Source: Gammaproteobacteria bacterium
GTDB lineage: Bacteria; Pseudomonadota; Gammaproteobacteria; Steroidobacterales; Steroidobacteraceae
Length of the DNA stretch: 64,000 bases
Reading direction: 5' to 3'
NCBI GenBank assembly: GCA_021323735.1
Contig: JAJPKM010000025.1
Span: forward strand, 84,805-148,804
Position 1 is the stretch's first letter; each line of letters opens with the position of its first letter. This document shows, in pieces, positions 1 to 10,150 of this stretch. The notes below the pieces were generated by a model. That model saw nothing but the letters and a program-made list of their open reading frames with translations. It was not told where the DNA came from and searched no databases. Position numbers and translations under genes: made by a program.

Positions 1-1123
1 CGAGCACGGCGCTCACCAGATCCATGTCATCGGGATGCGCGCCGCGCATTTCCTGCGCCAGCTGCTGCGTGCGCGGGTTGCGGTCCGCCGGTTGACGCAG
101 ATCGCGGCGGCGCGTTCCCGGCTTCAAGGGTTCCGAGTACTGAACCCGGGTATACGACGTGCCGACCACATCGATGGGCCGCGATAGCGGATCCCGTTGC
201 ATCAGAGTGTAGTCATTGGAGAGCTCAGCGCGCGGTTGATCCCAGGTGGAGGGCCAATCGAGCATGAAAATCCAACGATGTTGATGAGGTTCCATCATCA
301 CGGTGTAGTGATACGCGGGCCCTTGCGGCTCCTGCGGCGGTGGTGCGCCGCCCGTGCCGGAAGTGCCTCGCGTCCAGGTATGCCCATCGAAGGTGTCGAG
401 CACCGGACCCCGCCAGTAGCGATCGGATGCCGGCGGGACTCCGGTGTCGAAGCGCACGCGGAAGGCGACTTCATCCGACAAGGCCAATTGGGTGATGTCG
501 CCGGGACTCATGGTGTCGCTCAGGCCCGAGGCGGCCGTTCTCGAGTCACTCGGGATTTGCCACAGGGGCGATGCCAACCGCGGGAACAGCAGCCACAGGA
601 CCAGTGTCAGGGGCAGCGCTTGGGCCAGTACCCGCCCGCCATAGCGCAGGCTGCGCTGCCAACCATGCGCCGAGCCGCTGCTCGTGGCGCGCAGCAGGGT
701 GGCCGTGGTGAGCCAGCAGACGCCGATCAGATACCCCAGCAGCCAGAAGGAATCGCCTTCCAGCAGCGCGGCCAAGCTCACGAAGTAAATGATCAGGGTG
801 ATGATGTAGATATCGCGCTGGGTTTTCGTCTCCAGCAGCTTCAGGCCCGCGGTTACGCTGAGCAGCGCCGTCCCCGCCGCCAGACCGTTGAAAGTGTGGA
901 AGCGCAGAAACAGCAGCGGCATCGCCAGGGCGGCGAGCGCGATGAGAATGCCGCGCGGCGGCGCGCCGCTGCCCCTGCGTGCCAACAGCAGGCGAATCAC
1001 GCCGCAGACAACGACGATGGCCAGTACCCAGAGGGGCAGCGCCGTCACATGCGCCAGTAGCGCCAACCCCAAGCAGCCGGATATGCCCAGCAGCTGTTCG
1101 TAGGAAACCCGATCGGTAATCAT
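1..1123 (-). CDS. tgpA: TgpA-like transglutaminase-family membrane protein (partial, C-terminus outside window)
   Basis: The reading frame is open from the ATG at 1123 to the window edge, giving 374 visible codons. The N-terminus (MITDRVSYEQLLGISG) is followed by several hydrophobic helices over about residues 10-180. A periplasmic stretch then carries the DUF3488-type motif YWRGPVLDTFDGHTW near residue 240. In this family a transglutaminase-like Cys-His-Asp core follows; it would lie beyond base 1 and is not seen. The start overlaps the DUF58 stop as ATGA, so the two genes are translationally coupled. The MoxR-DUF58-TgpA trio is a recurrent set of unknown biochemical role at the inner membrane. 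Family assignment is firm; activity is not shown. Confidence 0.88.
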   Translation of the reverse strand, partial: MITDRVSYEQLLGISGCLGLALLAHVTALPLWVLAIVVVCGVIRLLLARRGSGAPPRGILIALAALAMPLLFLRFHTFNGLAAGTALLSVTAGLKLLETKTQRDIYIITLIIYFVSLAALLEGDSFWLLGYLIGVCWLTTATLLRATSSGSAHGWQRSLRYGGRVLAQALPLTLVLWLLFPRLASPLWQIPSDSRTAASGLSDTMSPGDITQLALSDEVAFRVRFDTGVPPASDRYWRGPVLDTFDGHTWTRGTSGTGGAPPPQEPQGPAYHYTVMMEPHQHRWIFMLDWPSTWDQPRAELSNDYTLMQRDPLSRPIDVVGTSYTRVQYSEPLKPGTRRRDLRQPADRNPRTQQLAQEMRGAHPDDMDLVSAVL

Positions 1124-2094
1124 CGCCCAGGCTCCGCGGCGTGATCGGACCCGAAGGCAGCAAGTGCTCGCAAGCAGGCGAAGCGATGGGCGGCACCGCC
1201 CGAAGGTGCGATCTCGCGGCCGGGGATGCGCAGACCATAAGGCCTTTGCGCGGCATCGCTTTCCAGCACCCAGAGGCAGAGCTGCGACAGGCGCGCCTCC
1301 TGCTCCATGCCGTCGAGCGCGGACCATTCGAGCCACTCAGGCTGTGCCGCCAAGCTCGAATAGCTGCGCACCGCGGCCTCGCCGCCGCGCGCCAGCACCT
1401 TCCAAGCCATGTATTTCAAAGGCACGCCCGGCTCGTAGGCGCGCAGGCCGGAGAAATCCTCATCGCCTCGCGCGTCCGAGTGGGAGCCGCCGCCCTTGGC
1501 GCCCGCGGAAGGTAGAGTTTTGGTTCCGGCGGGTGCGGGCGCCACGTAAATGGTGATGAGCCCCTGCACATAGGTCCAGGAAAAGAACCACCCAAAGGGA
1601 TAGCGGGTGCGCAGCTCGAATTGACGAACGACGGTCACGCCGCGCCGTGCGACCGGGGCGATGACCTCGATGGTTCCGCTCTCCCGCGCCGGGATACTCC
1701 CCATGCCGCTGCCCGCATGACAGCGAGCTTCGACATCGCATCGATCCACATTCGAGGCGTTGCGCAGCGCAAACTCGAAGGTGGCCTCGTGCCCGGCGAA
1801 CGCATCGACCTCCGTGGTCACATCCACCGACAGGCGCTGCAGGTTGCGATTGCAGTGATGCATGATGACGAACGCCACGCTCGACATCAAGAACGCAAAC
1901 CCCAGCGCGAGGTTGCTGTTGTAGTTGAGGCCGGCGATCAGCATCGCGACGAGTATCGCGCCCAGCATGAACCCGAAGCGCGTCGGCATGAGATAGATGC
2001 GGCGCCGATGGATGTTGATGGGCAAGCTGTCGCGGCCGTGGCGGCGCATGGCCCAGGCTCGCAATCGCTCGGTAACTGCCCGGCGCACGTTCAC
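1120..2094 (-). CDS. DUF58 domain protein, partner of MoxR ATPase
   Basis: This is a 324-residue protein with two adjacent membrane segments near residues 35-75 (GFMLGAILVAMLIAGLN, then GFAFLMSSVAFVIM), an extracytoplasmic or cytoplasmic beta-rich part, and the DUF58 signature DFSGLRAYEPGVPLKYMAWK. I chose the GTG at 2094 because GGAGG lies 4-5 bases upstream and because the longer open frame would run back into moxR and adds low-complexity sequence. The stop overlaps the tgpA start (ATGA). DUF58 proteins act with MoxR AAA ATPases; the molecular function is not established. Confidence 0.87.
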   Translation of the reverse strand: MNVRRAVTERLRAWAMRRHGRDSLPINIHRRRIYLMPTRFGFMLGAILVAMLIAGLNYNSNLALGFAFLMSSVAFVIMHHCNRNLQRLSVDVTTEVDAFAGHEATFEFALRNASNVDRCDVEARCHAGSGMGSIPARESGTIEVIAPVARRGVTVVRQFELRTRYPFGWFFSWTYVQGLITIYVAPAPAGTKTLPSAGAKGGGSHSDARGDEDFSGLRAYEPGVPLKYMAWKVLARGGEAAVRSYSSLAAQPEWLEWSALDGMEQEARLSQLCLWVLESDAAQRPYGLRIPGREIAPSGGAAHRFACLRALAAFGSDHAAEPGR

Positions 2095-2119
2095 GGGACC
2101 TCCGCGCTCTAGCTGATAA

Positions 2120-2173
2120 AATTCATGAACAACGGAGAAACTCGCGCATGAATGTACCGATCCTTCATGAATT
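2120..2173. repeat. Inverted repeat with TTCATGAA cores between moxR and DUF58 gene
   Basis: AATTCATGAA at 2120-2129 is the exact reverse complement of TTCATGAATT at 2164-2173, separated by 34 bases. Each arm itself contains the palindrome TTCATGAA. The pair occupies most of the 86-base gap between the moxR stop and the DUF58 start, the only real gap in the pepA-to-tgpA run. It could be an operator, an mRNA hairpin or a processing site; nothing in the sequence decides between these. Confidence 0.45.
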
Positions 2174-2180
2174 GTCCGGA

Positions 2181-3092
2181 TTACGGGACGGGAACGGCCT
2201 CGAGCAGCCGGGTCACCGCGACTGCGTCGCTGCCGCGCTGGCGCACGCGATGTTCCACCACCGCCGGAAATATCGCTTGCACATGTTCGGGAATGACCGC
2301 ATTGCGCCCACATATCAAGGCCCAGGCACGGGCGGCACGCAATAACCCGATGCCGGCACGCGGCGAGAGGCCCGCGTTCAAACCCGGTGCGCGCCGTGTA
2401 TGGGCGATGAGCGCCTGGACGTAGTCGAGCAGCGCGGGGGCGACATGCACCTCGAGCACGCTCTGCTGCAGCCGGCGAAGGCTATCGGTGGTGGTGATGG
2501 TCTTGAGCGTTTTCACCAGATCGCGCCGGTCGACGCCGCTCAACAATTCGCGCTCCGCGGCCGCGGCCGGATAACCTAAGTGCACTCGCATCAGGAATCG
2601 ATCCAGTTGCGATTCCGGCAGCGGAAACGTGCCCACCTGGTCCTGCGGGTTTTGCGTGGCGATGACGAAGAACGGTTCCGGCAGGGCCATCGACACGCCG
2701 TCGAGCGTTACCTGATGTTCTTCCATGGCCTCCAGCAGTGCGCTCTGCGCCTTCGGCGAGGCGCGATTGATTTCATCGGCGAGCACCAACTGGGCAAAGA
2801 TCGGGCCGCGCTGGAAGCGGAATTTCCCGGTTTCCCGATCGAAGATCGAGACGCCGAGCACGTCGGCGGGGAGAAGATCGCTGGTGAACTGCACGCGCTG
2901 GAAAGACAGTCCGAGGGTCTGTGCAATACCGTGCGCCAGCGTGGTCTTGCCCACGCCGGGGATATCCTCGATCAGCAGATGGCCGCGCGCCAGGAGGCAG
3001 GCCAGGCACAGCCGGATCTGCGCATCCTTGCCGAGGACGACCTGGTTTAGCTGGGCAAGGATGGCATCGATCTGCGAGTGCAGCGGATTCAT
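2181..3092 (-). CDS. moxR: MoxR-family AAA+ ATPase
   Basis: This 303-residue protein is of normal family length. Walker A is GVGKTTLAH near residue 48, Walker B is [10 protein letters not shown] near residue 105, and the sensor region is [25 protein letters not shown]. MoxR ATPases are chaperone-like and work with DUF58 and von Willebrand-type partners; the DUF58 gene follows directly. The ATG at 3092 overlaps the valS stop (ATGA), so moxR is coupled to a tRNA synthetase gene. An 86-base gap with an inverted repeat follows. Confidence 0.92.
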   Translation of the reverse strand: MNPLHSQIDAILAQLNQVVLGKDAQIRLCLACLLARGHLLIEDIPGVGKTTLAHGIAQTLGLSFQRVQFTSDLLPADVLGVSIFDRETGKFRFQRGPIFAQLVLADEINRASPKAQSALLEAMEEHQVTLDGVSMALPEPFFVIATQNPQDQVGTFPLPESQLDRFLMRVHLGYPAAAAERELLSGVDRRDLVKTLKTITTTDSLRRLQQSVLEVHVAPALLDYVQALIAHTRRAPGLNAGLSPRAGIGLLRAARAWALICGRNAVIPEHVQAIFPAVVEHRVRQRGSDAVAVTRLLEAVPVP

Positions 3093-5878
3093 GGGTGTTT
3101 AAGCTGAGTCACCCGCGCAGTCTGGGCCGATAATTGACCGATTTCCGTGCGCAATTCCTCAAGGCGCTGCTGATCTTTGGCCACGATATCGGGCGGCGCA
3201 TTTTGGGCGAATTGGCTGTTGCCGAGCTTGGCCTCCAATTTGCTCATGTCAATCTCTGCTTTGCGCAGGCGTTTCGCCAGGCGGTCGAGTTCCGCCGTCG
3301 GATCGATCAAGCCCTTCATGGGCACCAGGATTTCCAGATTTCCCAACAGCGCCACCGATGCAATGGGCGCCGCTTCGCCGGCTGCCAGCACGCGCGGCGG
3401 CTCGATGCCGGCGAGCCGCATCAAGTAGTGCACATTGCGCTCGAGATACTCTACATCCCGCGGTCCCGCATTCTGCAGCAGCACGGCCACCTTGCGGCTC
3501 AGTGCAATATCCATTTCGCCCTTGATCTGGCGCACGCCGAGGATGAAATCCATCACCCAGCGCATTTCCGGCTCCGCCAAGGTGTCGGCGGATACGGCCG
3601 CGGCGGTGGGGAATTCCGCACGCATGAGGGTCTCGCCCTGGACCCCGGCACTCACCCGCACCCGTTGCCAGATCTCTTCCGAAATGAAGGGCGCGAGCGG
3701 ATGCAGGGCGCGCAGCAAGGTCTCGAGCGTGTGAATCAGCGTAAAGCGCGTGCCGCGCTTGGCCGCCGGGGAGGCGGAATCTGACTGCAGTACCGCTTTC
3801 GACAGTTCCACGTACCAGTCGCAGAATTCATGCCAGGTGAATTCGTACAGCGCATTGGCGACATTGTCGAGCCGATAGTCGGCGAAGCCGGACTCGACCC
3901 GCGCCAGCATGGCAGCCAGCCGCGAACGAATCCACCTGTCGGCCAGGCTGTACTCGGCGCCTTGGGGGTTCAGATCCTGACCCTCGGCGTTCATCAGCAC
4001 GTAGCGCGCCGCATTCCACAGCTTGTTGCAGAAATTTCGATACTCTTCGACTTTTGCCATGTCGAAGCGCAAGTCACGGCTCTGGGTTGCGAGTCGCGCG
4101 AAGCACAGGCGCAGCGCGTCCGTGCCGTAGGCCGCGATGCCCTCGGGAAATTGCTTGCGCGTGGCCTTTTCGATGCCCGATTTCATCTGCGGCTGCATCA
4201 GACCCGTGGTGCGCTTCTCAAGCAACGCCTCGAGGGAAATGCCGTCGACGATGTCCAACGGGTCGATGACATTGCCCTTGGATTTGGACATCTTTTGGCC
4301 GTCTTGGTCGCGTATCAGTCCATGGATGTACACGGTGCGAAACGGCACGTCATCGGTGAATTTGAGCCCCATCATGATCATGCGGGCGACCCAGAAGAAA
4401 ATGATGTCGAATCCGGTCACCAGCACGGCGGTGGGATAGTAGGCTTGCAGCGCCGGGGTTCGTGCCGGCCAGCCCTGCGTGGAGAACGGCCACAGTGCGG
4501 AGGAGAACCAGGTGTCCAGCACATCCTCGTCCTGGCGCAGCGGGACCGACGCATCGATGCCGTGCACGCTGCGGGCTTCCGCCTCGCTGCGCGCGACATA
4601 GCAGCGGCCATCCGGGTCGTACCAGGCCGGAATTCGATGACCCCACCACAGTTGCCGGCTGATGCACCAATCGCGGATCTTGTGCATCCACTCGTAGTAG
4701 ACGCCGGTCCAGGTCTCGGGCACGAATCGCACGCGACCTTGTTCGACCGCCCGGATCGCGGGCCCGGCCAACGGCTTGATGTCCACGAACCATTGGTCGG
4801 TCAGCAGCGGTTCGAGCACCGCGTTGCTGCGATCCCCACGCGGTACCGTGAGTTTGTGCGGCTCGATGCGCTCCACCAGGCCCATGGCATCGAGGTCGGC
4901 GATAATCTTTGTGCGGGCGGCGAAACGTTCGAGACCGCGGTAGCCATGCGGCACGCTGTCATTGAGCGCGGCATCCAGGGTCATGATGTTGATCAGGGGC
5001 AGAGCATGCCTCTGGCCGACCTCGTAGTCGTTGAAATCATGCGCCGGGGTGATTTTGACGCAGCCGCTGCCGAATTTAGGGTCCACGTAGGCATCGCCGA
5101 TGATGGGCAATTCGCGATCCGCCAGGGGTAGGCGCACCTTGCGGCCGATCAAATGCCGATAGCGCTCATCGTCCGGGTGCACGGCGACCGCGGCATCGCC
5201 CAGCATGGTCTCGGGCCGCGTGGTAGCGACCACGAGATACCCCGGACCCTCGCTCAATGGGTAGCGCAGGTGCCAGAGGCTGCCATCTTCTTCCTCGGCA
5301 ACCACTTCCAGATCGGACAGCGCAGTCTTCAGTACCGGGTCCCAATTCACCAGGCGCTTGCCGCGATAGATCAGACCTTCCTGGTGCAGCCGCACGAACA
5401 CTTCGGTGACCGTCTGCGACAGAGCGGGGTCCAGCGTGAACATGTCGCGCTGCCAATCGACCGATGCGCCCAAGCGTCGCATTTGCTTCGCGATCATGCC
5501 GCCGGAAGTTTTCTTCCATTGCCAGACGCGCTCGATGAAGGCTTCGCGGCCCAGGTCCACCCGGCTTTGCCCCGCGGCGTTCAGCTGGCGCTCGACCACC
5601 ATCTGTGTCGCGATGCCGGCGTGATCGGTGCCCGGCTGCCACAGCGTGTCAAAGCCGCGCATGCGATGAAAGCGGATGAGTGCATCCATGATGGTGTCTT
5701 GGAATGCATGCCCCATGTGCAGCGTGCCGGTGACGTTCGGCGGCGGGATGACGATGGAATAGGCGGGCCCGGAGCCGCTGGGCGCGAAATATCCGCAAGC
5801 TTCCCAGTGAGCGTATAGGCGCGTTTCGATATCGGCAGGTGAGTAGGACTTGTCCATGATGTCGGCGTCGGTGGTCAA
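3089..5878 (-). CDS. valS: Valine-tRNA ligase
   Basis: This 929-residue class I aminoacyl-tRNA synthetase charges tRNA-Val with valine using ATP in the cytoplasm. The HIGH-type motif is [14 protein letters not shown] at about residue 46, and the second signature KMSKS is near residue 523. The CP1 editing domain lies between them. The C-terminal 65 residues form the heptad-rich coiled coil typical of ValS ([18 protein letters not shown]). Length and both motifs are normal. It is coupled by ATGA overlaps to holC upstream and moxR downstream; pepA-holC-valS is the standard gammaproteobacterial order. Confidence 0.97.
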   Translation of the reverse strand: MTTDADIMDKSYSPADIETRLYAHWEACGYFAPSGSGPAYSIVIPPPNVTGTLHMGHAFQDTIMDALIRFHRMRGFDTLWQPGTDHAGIATQMVVERQLNAAGQSRVDLGREAFIERVWQWKKTSGGMIAKQMRRLGASVDWQRDMFTLDPALSQTVTEVFVRLHQEGLIYRGKRLVNWDPVLKTALSDLEVVAEEEDGSLWHLRYPLSEGPGYLVVATTRPETMLGDAAVAVHPDDERYRHLIGRKVRLPLADRELPIIGDAYVDPKFGSGCVKITPAHDFNDYEVGQRHALPLINIMTLDAALNDSVPHGYRGLERFAARTKIIADLDAMGLVERIEPHKLTVPRGDRSNAVLEPLLTDQWFVDIKPLAGPAIRAVEQGRVRFVPETWTGVYYEWMHKIRDWCISRQLWWGHRIPAWYDPDGRCYVARSEAEARSVHGIDASVPLRQDEDVLDTWFSSALWPFSTQGWPARTPALQAYYPTAVLVTGFDIIFFWVARMIMMGLKFTDDVPFRTVYIHGLIRDQDGQKMSKSKGNVIDPLDIVDGISLEALLEKRTTGLMQPQMKSGIEKATRKQFPEGIAAYGTDALRLCFARLATQSRDLRFDMAKVEEYRNFCNKLWNAARYVLMNAEGQDLNPQGAEYSLADRWIRSRLAAMLARVESGFADYRLDNVANALYEFTWHEFCDWYVELSKAVLQSDSASPAAKRGTRFTLIHTLETLLRALHPLAPFISEEIWQRVRVSAGVQGETLMRAEFPTAAAVSADTLAEPEMRWVMDFILGVRQIKGEMDIALSRKVAVLLQNAGPRDVEYLERNVHYLMRLAGIEPPRVLAAGEAAPIASVALLGNLEILVPMKGLIDPTAELDRLAKRLRKAEIDMSKLEAKLGNSQFAQNAPPDIVAKDQQRLEELRTEIGQLSAQTARVTQLKHP

Positions 5879-6327
5879 ACGTTCGCCGTTTCGTCGATCT
5901 GATGCGTCTCCAGTGTGAGCTTCAGATCCCGATACGCCTTGAAGCGCTCGCGCCCCAAGCGCCGGCGTTCCTCATCGGCGTCGACGATCTCGGCGACGCG
6001 CGCGCAGTGCTGCAGCTGCGCGGGCAGCCGAGGCGCGAGATTCACCAGCAAATCCGCCTCGAGGATATCGGTGGACTCCAGCACCAAGTGCACCGGTGTC
6101 GCCGGATCGAATGACTGCCCGGCCGCGCACACCTTGTGCGGGATGAACGAGCGTTCGTTGAATGTCCACAGCAAATCGTCGAGTGCCTGCGCATCCGCCG
6201 GCGTGTCGTTGACGATGACGATGTTCAGATCTTTGAGATAGGCCTTTTCGATCAGGCGGCAGGCAAAGGCCCGGCGTTGTGCTGCGGCCGAGCTCTTCAA
6301 GACGTAAAAGTCGACGCGCTCGGTCAT
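5875..6327 (-). CDS. holC: DNA polymerase III chi subunit
   Basis: This 150-residue protein begins [19 protein letters not shown], the usual HolC start, and contains FIPHK and the C-terminal [12 protein letters not shown] helix. Chi joins the clamp-loader to single-strand-binding protein during replication. I set the start at the ATG at 6327 because it gives the family N-terminus and overlaps the pepA stop as ATGA. The longer open frame upstream is the shadow of pepA. The stop overlaps the valS start. The sequence matches chi well over its full length. Confidence 0.92.
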   Translation of the reverse strand: MTERVDFYVLKSSAAAQRRAFACRLIEKAYLKDLNIVIVNDTPADAQALDDLLWTFNERSFIPHKVCAAGQSFDPATPVHLVLESTDILEADLLVNLAPRLPAQLQHCARVAEIVDADEERRRLGRERFKAYRDLKLTLETHQIDETANV

Positions 6328-7820
6328 GCTGCCTTGGTTCGATGGATCAGGAAATCGACGAGCAGGGGAACCGGCCGGCCGGTGCCGCTCTTTTGAGCCC
6401 CGCTCACCCACGCAGTTCCAGCCACGTCCAGATGGGCCCATGCCAGATCCTTGGCGAACTTGCCGAGGAACGACCCGGCGGTGCAGGCGCCGCCCTCGCG
6501 GCCGCCGACATTGGCCAAGTCCGCGAAGTTGCTCTTGAGTTGATCGACGTATTCCTCGCCAACCGGCAGACGCCAGGCGCGGTCGTCGGCGCGCAGACCG
6601 GCCGACTCCAGCTCCTGGGCCAACGTGGGGGTGTTGCTCATCAGGCCGCTGATATGGTTGCCCAGGGCGACGATGCAGGCACCGGTAAGGGTGGCGACGT
6701 CGATCACCGCCGCCGGCTTGTAGCGGCGGCTGTAGGTGATGGCATCGCACAATACCAATCGGCCTTCGGCGTCGGTGTTGAGGATCTCCACGGTCTGTCC
6801 CGACATGGTGGTGACGATGTCGGCAGGCTTCACGGCGGTGCCGCTCGGCAAGTTCTCGCAGGCCGCGACGATCGCCACCACATTGACCGGCAGCTTGAGC
6901 TCCGCAATTGCACGCAAAGTGCCCAATACCGCAGCGCCGCCGCTCATGTCGAATTTCATCTCGTCCATGGCCGGCGGGTCCTTCAGCGAGATGCCGCCCG
7001 AGTCGAAGGTGATGCCCTTGCCTATGAGACAAATGGGCGCCACGGCTTTCCTCGTTCCCCGGTACTCGCATACGATGAGGCGCGGAGGCTCCTCCGAACC
7101 TTGCGCCACGGCGAGGAATGCCCCCATCTTCAGGGCTTTGATGGCGCCGGCATCCAGCACCTTGGTCTTGATGCTCGGGAACTCCTTGGCCAACTGCAGT
7201 GCGCGATTCCCCATGTAAGTCGGCGTGCAGACATTGGGCGGAAGGTTCGCCAGGTCGCGCGCGAAGGCAAGACCGCTGCCGATGGCGGCGCCGACGCGCA
7301 ACCCCTCCGCCGCCGCTTTCTCGCCCCGAGCATCCGCGGTCGCCACATGCACCGTCGAGAGTCGCCGCGCCTTGGGTTTCGGCGAGGTCTTCAGATCCGG
7401 AATCTTGTAGGCATGCGAGGTGAAGATTTCGGACACCATGCGCGCGCGATACTGCACGTCGAGTTCAGGCACCGGTTCCAGGGCGAGGTAGATCATCGCA
7501 TCGCCGGCGCCGGTCTTGGCCAGCGCCTGGGCGCTGGCCTGCAACGCCTTGCGGTATTGTCTGCGTCCGAAGGTCGCGCGCGGTCCCAACCCGACCAGCA
7601 ACAGCCGCGAGGCGGTCGATCCGTCGGCCAAGGGCAGCATGAGCGTGTCGCCCAGCTTGGCCGTGAAATCGCCGCTGCCGAGCAGACCGGCGATCAGGCC
7701 GGCCAATTGCTTGTCGATTTGCCTGGCTGCGGTGCTCAGTTCCTCGCTCTCGTAGATGCCAACAACCGCGCACCCGGCCGGGGTGCGCGCCTTTGCATCG
7801 ACAATTGCCATGAATTCCAT
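6324..7820 (-). CDS. pepA: Cytosol (leucyl) aminopeptidase, M17 family
   Basis: This 498-residue two-metal aminopeptidase releases N-terminal residues from peptides; some homologues also bind DNA in Xer recombination. The M17 signature NTDAEGRLVL is near residue 325, and GKGITFDSGG with the metal-binding Lys and Asp is near residue 245. The N-terminal non-catalytic domain is complete. It is the first gene of the minus-strand run and faces lptF across an 87-base divergent gap, the arrangement normal in Gammaproteobacteria. A second ATG three codons in (MAIVDAK) is an alternative start. Confidence 0.95.
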   Translation of the reverse strand: MEFMAIVDAKARTPAGCAVVGIYESEELSTAARQIDKQLAGLIAGLLGSGDFTAKLGDTLMLPLADGSTASRLLLVGLGPRATFGRRQYRKALQASAQALAKTGAGDAMIYLALEPVPELDVQYRARMVSEIFTSHAYKIPDLKTSPKPKARRLSTVHVATADARGEKAAAEGLRVGAAIGSGLAFARDLANLPPNVCTPTYMGNRALQLAKEFPSIKTKVLDAGAIKALKMGAFLAVAQGSEEPPRLIVCEYRGTRKAVAPICLIGKGITFDSGGISLKDPPAMDEMKFDMSGGAAVLGTLRAIAELKLPVNVVAIVAACENLPSGTAVKPADIVTTMSGQTVEILNTDAEGRLVLCDAITYSRRYKPAAVIDVATLTGACIVALGNHISGLMSNTPTLAQELESAGLRADDRAWRLPVGEEYVDQLKSNFADLANVGGREGGACTAGSFLGKFAKDLAWAHLDVAGTAWVSGAQKSGTGRPVPLLVDFLIHRTKAA

Positions 7821-7907
7821 ATCGCAAGCTCCGTTTTGTCTAAAAATCGTGGTGCATGGTATTACAAATAGTTTACTAGATTATTGGGAAGGCTCTAAGC
7901 TCAGAGC
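7821..7907. promoter_or_regulatory. Divergent pepA / lptF intergenic promoter region
   Basis: This 87-base stretch is clearly more AT-rich than its surroundings and must hold the promoters for both the pepA-to-tgpA run and lptFG. Several weak minus-10-like hexamers are present, for example TAGATT at about 7877, but I could not pick a convincing paired minus-35 for either direction. Confidence 0.4.
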
Positions 7908-8972
7908 ATGAAATGGACAGTGCAAAGATATGTGCTGCGTGAGGTGGTGCAGACCTGGCTTGCCGTGACCGGCGTGCTGGTCGCCATCCTGGTATCGAAC
8001 CAACTTTCCCGGGTTCTCGGCCAAGCGGCCGACAATCAGTACGGCAGGGGCGTGGTATTCGACTTGATCGCGCTCGGTGCCATCATGAACCTGTCGGTGA
8101 TCGTACCGGTCGGCCTGTTGCTCTCCGTGGTATTGACGCTGGGCCGGATGTACCACGACAGCGAGATGGCCGCCCTGCAGGCCTGCGGCTTCGGCCCGGC
8201 GCGACTGCTCGCGCCGCTGTTTGGCTTCGCGCTGCTCATTGCCTTAGGGTTGGGCTGGCTCGCCTTCGTGCAGGTGCCGCGTGCCGACAGCCAGGTACAG
8301 CTGCTGCGCCAATCGGCGATCAAAGAGGCTCAATTCGGCCAGCTGGATGCCGGCAGATTCCGCGCCTTCAGCGGCGGCGACGCCGTGTTCTACGCGGAAC
8401 GCGTCGACCAGGAAGGAGTGCTGCACAATGTCTTCGTGCAGCGCGAAGCGGCGGGCCGCATCGAAGTCGCACTGGCGGACACCGCCACATACTCCAAGAC
8501 AAGCTCCGGCGCCATGCACCTGGTGACGCTGTTCAATGGCCGGCGTTACGAGGGAGTCCCCGGCCAGGGGGATTTCCGCATCATCGAATTTCGGGAACAC
8601 GGTATTCCCATCGCGACGCCGGAGGATGTTCGCGGGCCCTTGGATCCGGATACCAAGCCGACGCATCTGCTGTGGGGATCTCAGGATCCGTCCGACATTG
8701 CCCAGCTGGAATTCAGGGCATCCACGCCGCTGATGGCCCTGATACTGACCTTGGTGGCCGTGCCCCTGAGCAAGCTGCGACCGCGGCAAGGCCGGTACGC
8801 CCGAGTGGGTTTCGCCATTGTGGTGTACTTCGTGTATTCAAATTTATTGTCTGCCTCCAAGATCTGGGTCGAGAAGGGCGAGTTGACGCCCGCGATCGGG
8901 GTGTGGTGGGTGCATGCGGCCGCACTGGCGCTGGGACTTTATTTGGTGATGCGCGAAGCGAGGACGACGTGA
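7908..8972 (+). CDS. lptF: LPS export ABC permease LptF
   Basis: This 354-residue inner-membrane subunit of the LptB2FGC complex moves lipopolysaccharide from the inner membrane toward the Lpt bridge. It has the family pattern: three transmembrane segments before residue 125 (for example LAVTGVLVAILVSNQLSRVLG), a periplasmic beta-jellyroll of roughly residues 130-270, and three C-terminal helices. STPLMALILTLVAVPLSKLRPRQGR near residue 275 is the typical cytoplasmic coupling region. The stop overlaps the GTG start of lptG (GTGA). Confidence 0.95.
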   Translation: MKWTVQRYVLREVVQTWLAVTGVLVAILVSNQLSRVLGQAADNQYGRGVVFDLIALGAIMNLSVIVPVGLLLSVVLTLGRMYHDSEMAALQACGFGPARLLAPLFGFALLIALGLGWLAFVQVPRADSQVQLLRQSAIKEAQFGQLDAGRFRAFSGGDAVFYAERVDQEGVLHNVFVQREAAGRIEVALADTATYSKTSSGAMHLVTLFNGRRYEGVPGQGDFRIIEFREHGIPIATPEDVRGPLDPDTKPTHLLWGSQDPSDIAQLEFRASTPLMALILTLVAVPLSKLRPRQGRYARVGFAIVVYFVYSNLLSASKIWVEKGELTPAIGVWWVHAAALALGLYLVMREARTT

Positions 8973-10036
8973 ATATCCTCGATCGCTATCTGTATCGCAC
9001 CGTGCTGGTCTACACGGCCATGGCGTTGGCGGTGCTGCTGGTGCTGGGCGCGCTGGTGCTGTTCATCAGCGAACAAGGCGACATCGGCGTCGGTCGCTAT
9101 AACGCGGGCGATGCGTTTTTGTTCACGCTGTTCAACATGCCGCAGCAGGCCTTCGAGCTGTTGCCCATCGCTGCGTTGATCGGCGCATTGATGGGCCTGG
9201 GCAATCTGGCCTCGGGCAGCGAATTGGTGGTCACGCGAGCATCGGGAGTCTCGGTTTGGCGCATCGCCTGGCCTGTGGGTCTCGCCGGCCTCACGCTGGC
9301 GCTCATCATGTTCGGCATCGGTGACTACGCCGCGCCCTCGATGGCGCAGTTCGCAAAGCGCCAAAAGACCACTCTGAAATTGGCCAATGTCAGTTTCGCC
9401 GGTACCAGCAGCGCCTGGGTCAAAGACGGCAACCGAATCTTGCGCGTGCAGACCGGCGAGGTGAATCGAGTGTTCGGCGGCGTCTCGGTGTTCGAGCTGG
9501 ATGGGCCGACGCGCCTGCGCTCCATCCAGCGGGCCGCGAGAATATCGGTGGCCGATCCTGGGCAATGGAGCCTGCACAATGTCGCGACATCGCGGTTCGA
9601 GAAGGACCGGATCGAGGGGGACACCACCGGCGAACTGATCCTCCGTTCGAGCGTGAGCCGCGAATTCCTGGGGTTGGCGGCCACGGATCCGCAGATGTTG
9701 ACCCTGAGTGGCCTCGCGTCCTACATCGATCATCTACGGCGCAACAGTCTCGATACCGCGGCGTACGAAATCGGCTACTGGTCGAGGATTGCGCGGCTGT
9801 TTGCCGTGATCGTCGTGACCTTGCTGGCGCTGCCCTTCGTGTTCGGGCCGTTGCGGACCACGGGCGCCGGCACGCGCACCGTGATCGGTGTGTTGCTGGG
9901 CGTCATCTTTTTCCTCATTACGGGCACGGTGGAGAAGGGCGGGCAGCTCTTTAATCTCAATCCCGCCTTGGTTGGCTGGTTGCCGACGGCCGTGGTCGGC
10001 TTCTGCACCCTAATTGCGATTTCACGAACGCGCTAG
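8969..10036 (+). CDS. lptG: LPS export ABC permease LptG
   Basis: This 355-residue partner of LptF has the same three-plus-three membrane topology with a periplasmic jellyroll. The start is the GTG at 8969, overlapping the lptF stop; it gives the family N-terminus NILDRYLYRTVLVYTAMALAVL, while the longer open frame upstream is an lptF shadow. The C-terminal membrane part (LFAVIVVTLLALPFVFGPLR, then GVLLGVIFFLITGTVEKGGQLF) is complete. A 108-base gap separates it from the convergent RDD gene. Confidence 0.95.
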   Translation: MNILDRYLYRTVLVYTAMALAVLLVLGALVLFISEQGDIGVGRYNAGDAFLFTLFNMPQQAFELLPIAALIGALMGLGNLASGSELVVTRASGVSVWRIAWPVGLAGLTLALIMFGIGDYAAPSMAQFAKRQKTTLKLANVSFAGTSSAWVKDGNRILRVQTGEVNRVFGGVSVFELDGPTRLRSIQRAARISVADPGQWSLHNVATSRFEKDRIEGDTTGELILRSSVSREFLGLAATDPQMLTLSGLASYIDHLRRNSLDTAAYEIGYWSRIARLFAVIVVTLLALPFVFGPLRTTGAGTRTVIGVLLGVIFFLITGTVEKGGQLFNLNPALVGWLPTAVVGFCTLIAISRTR

Positions 10037-10132
10037 GCTGAGGAAGAGCGGCGCGATGCCATCCATGCGTCATGGCCGCATCATTGCCGCTTCCGTGCGC
10101 CCCATGGCCACCCGCTCTTCTCGGACGCCCGT

Positions 10133-10150
10133 TTCATGAATTCTTCAGGC
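10133..10150. repeat. TTCATGAATTCTTCAGGC motif at the 3' end of the RDD gene
   Basis: This 18-mer overlaps the stop of the RDD gene. A copy with two mismatches lies at 23487-23504, immediately after the C-methyltransferase stop, and a looser one at 2164-2180 just after moxR. All contain the palindrome TTCATGAA. The function is unknown. The rest of the lptG/RDD convergent gap holds only a distant 9-bp inverted repeat (GAAGAGCGG at 10043 and its complement at 10112), which might pair in a read-through transcript. Confidence 0.3.

Noticed and set aside
197..1060. Long plus-strand open frame with Gln/Arg-rich translation
   Set aside because: It is a shadow of tgpA on the minus strand; the product is low-complexity and the minus-strand frame matches a known family.
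3830..5131. 433-codon plus-strand open frame
   Set aside because: It lies antisense within valS, has no family features and follows the codon shadow of that gene.
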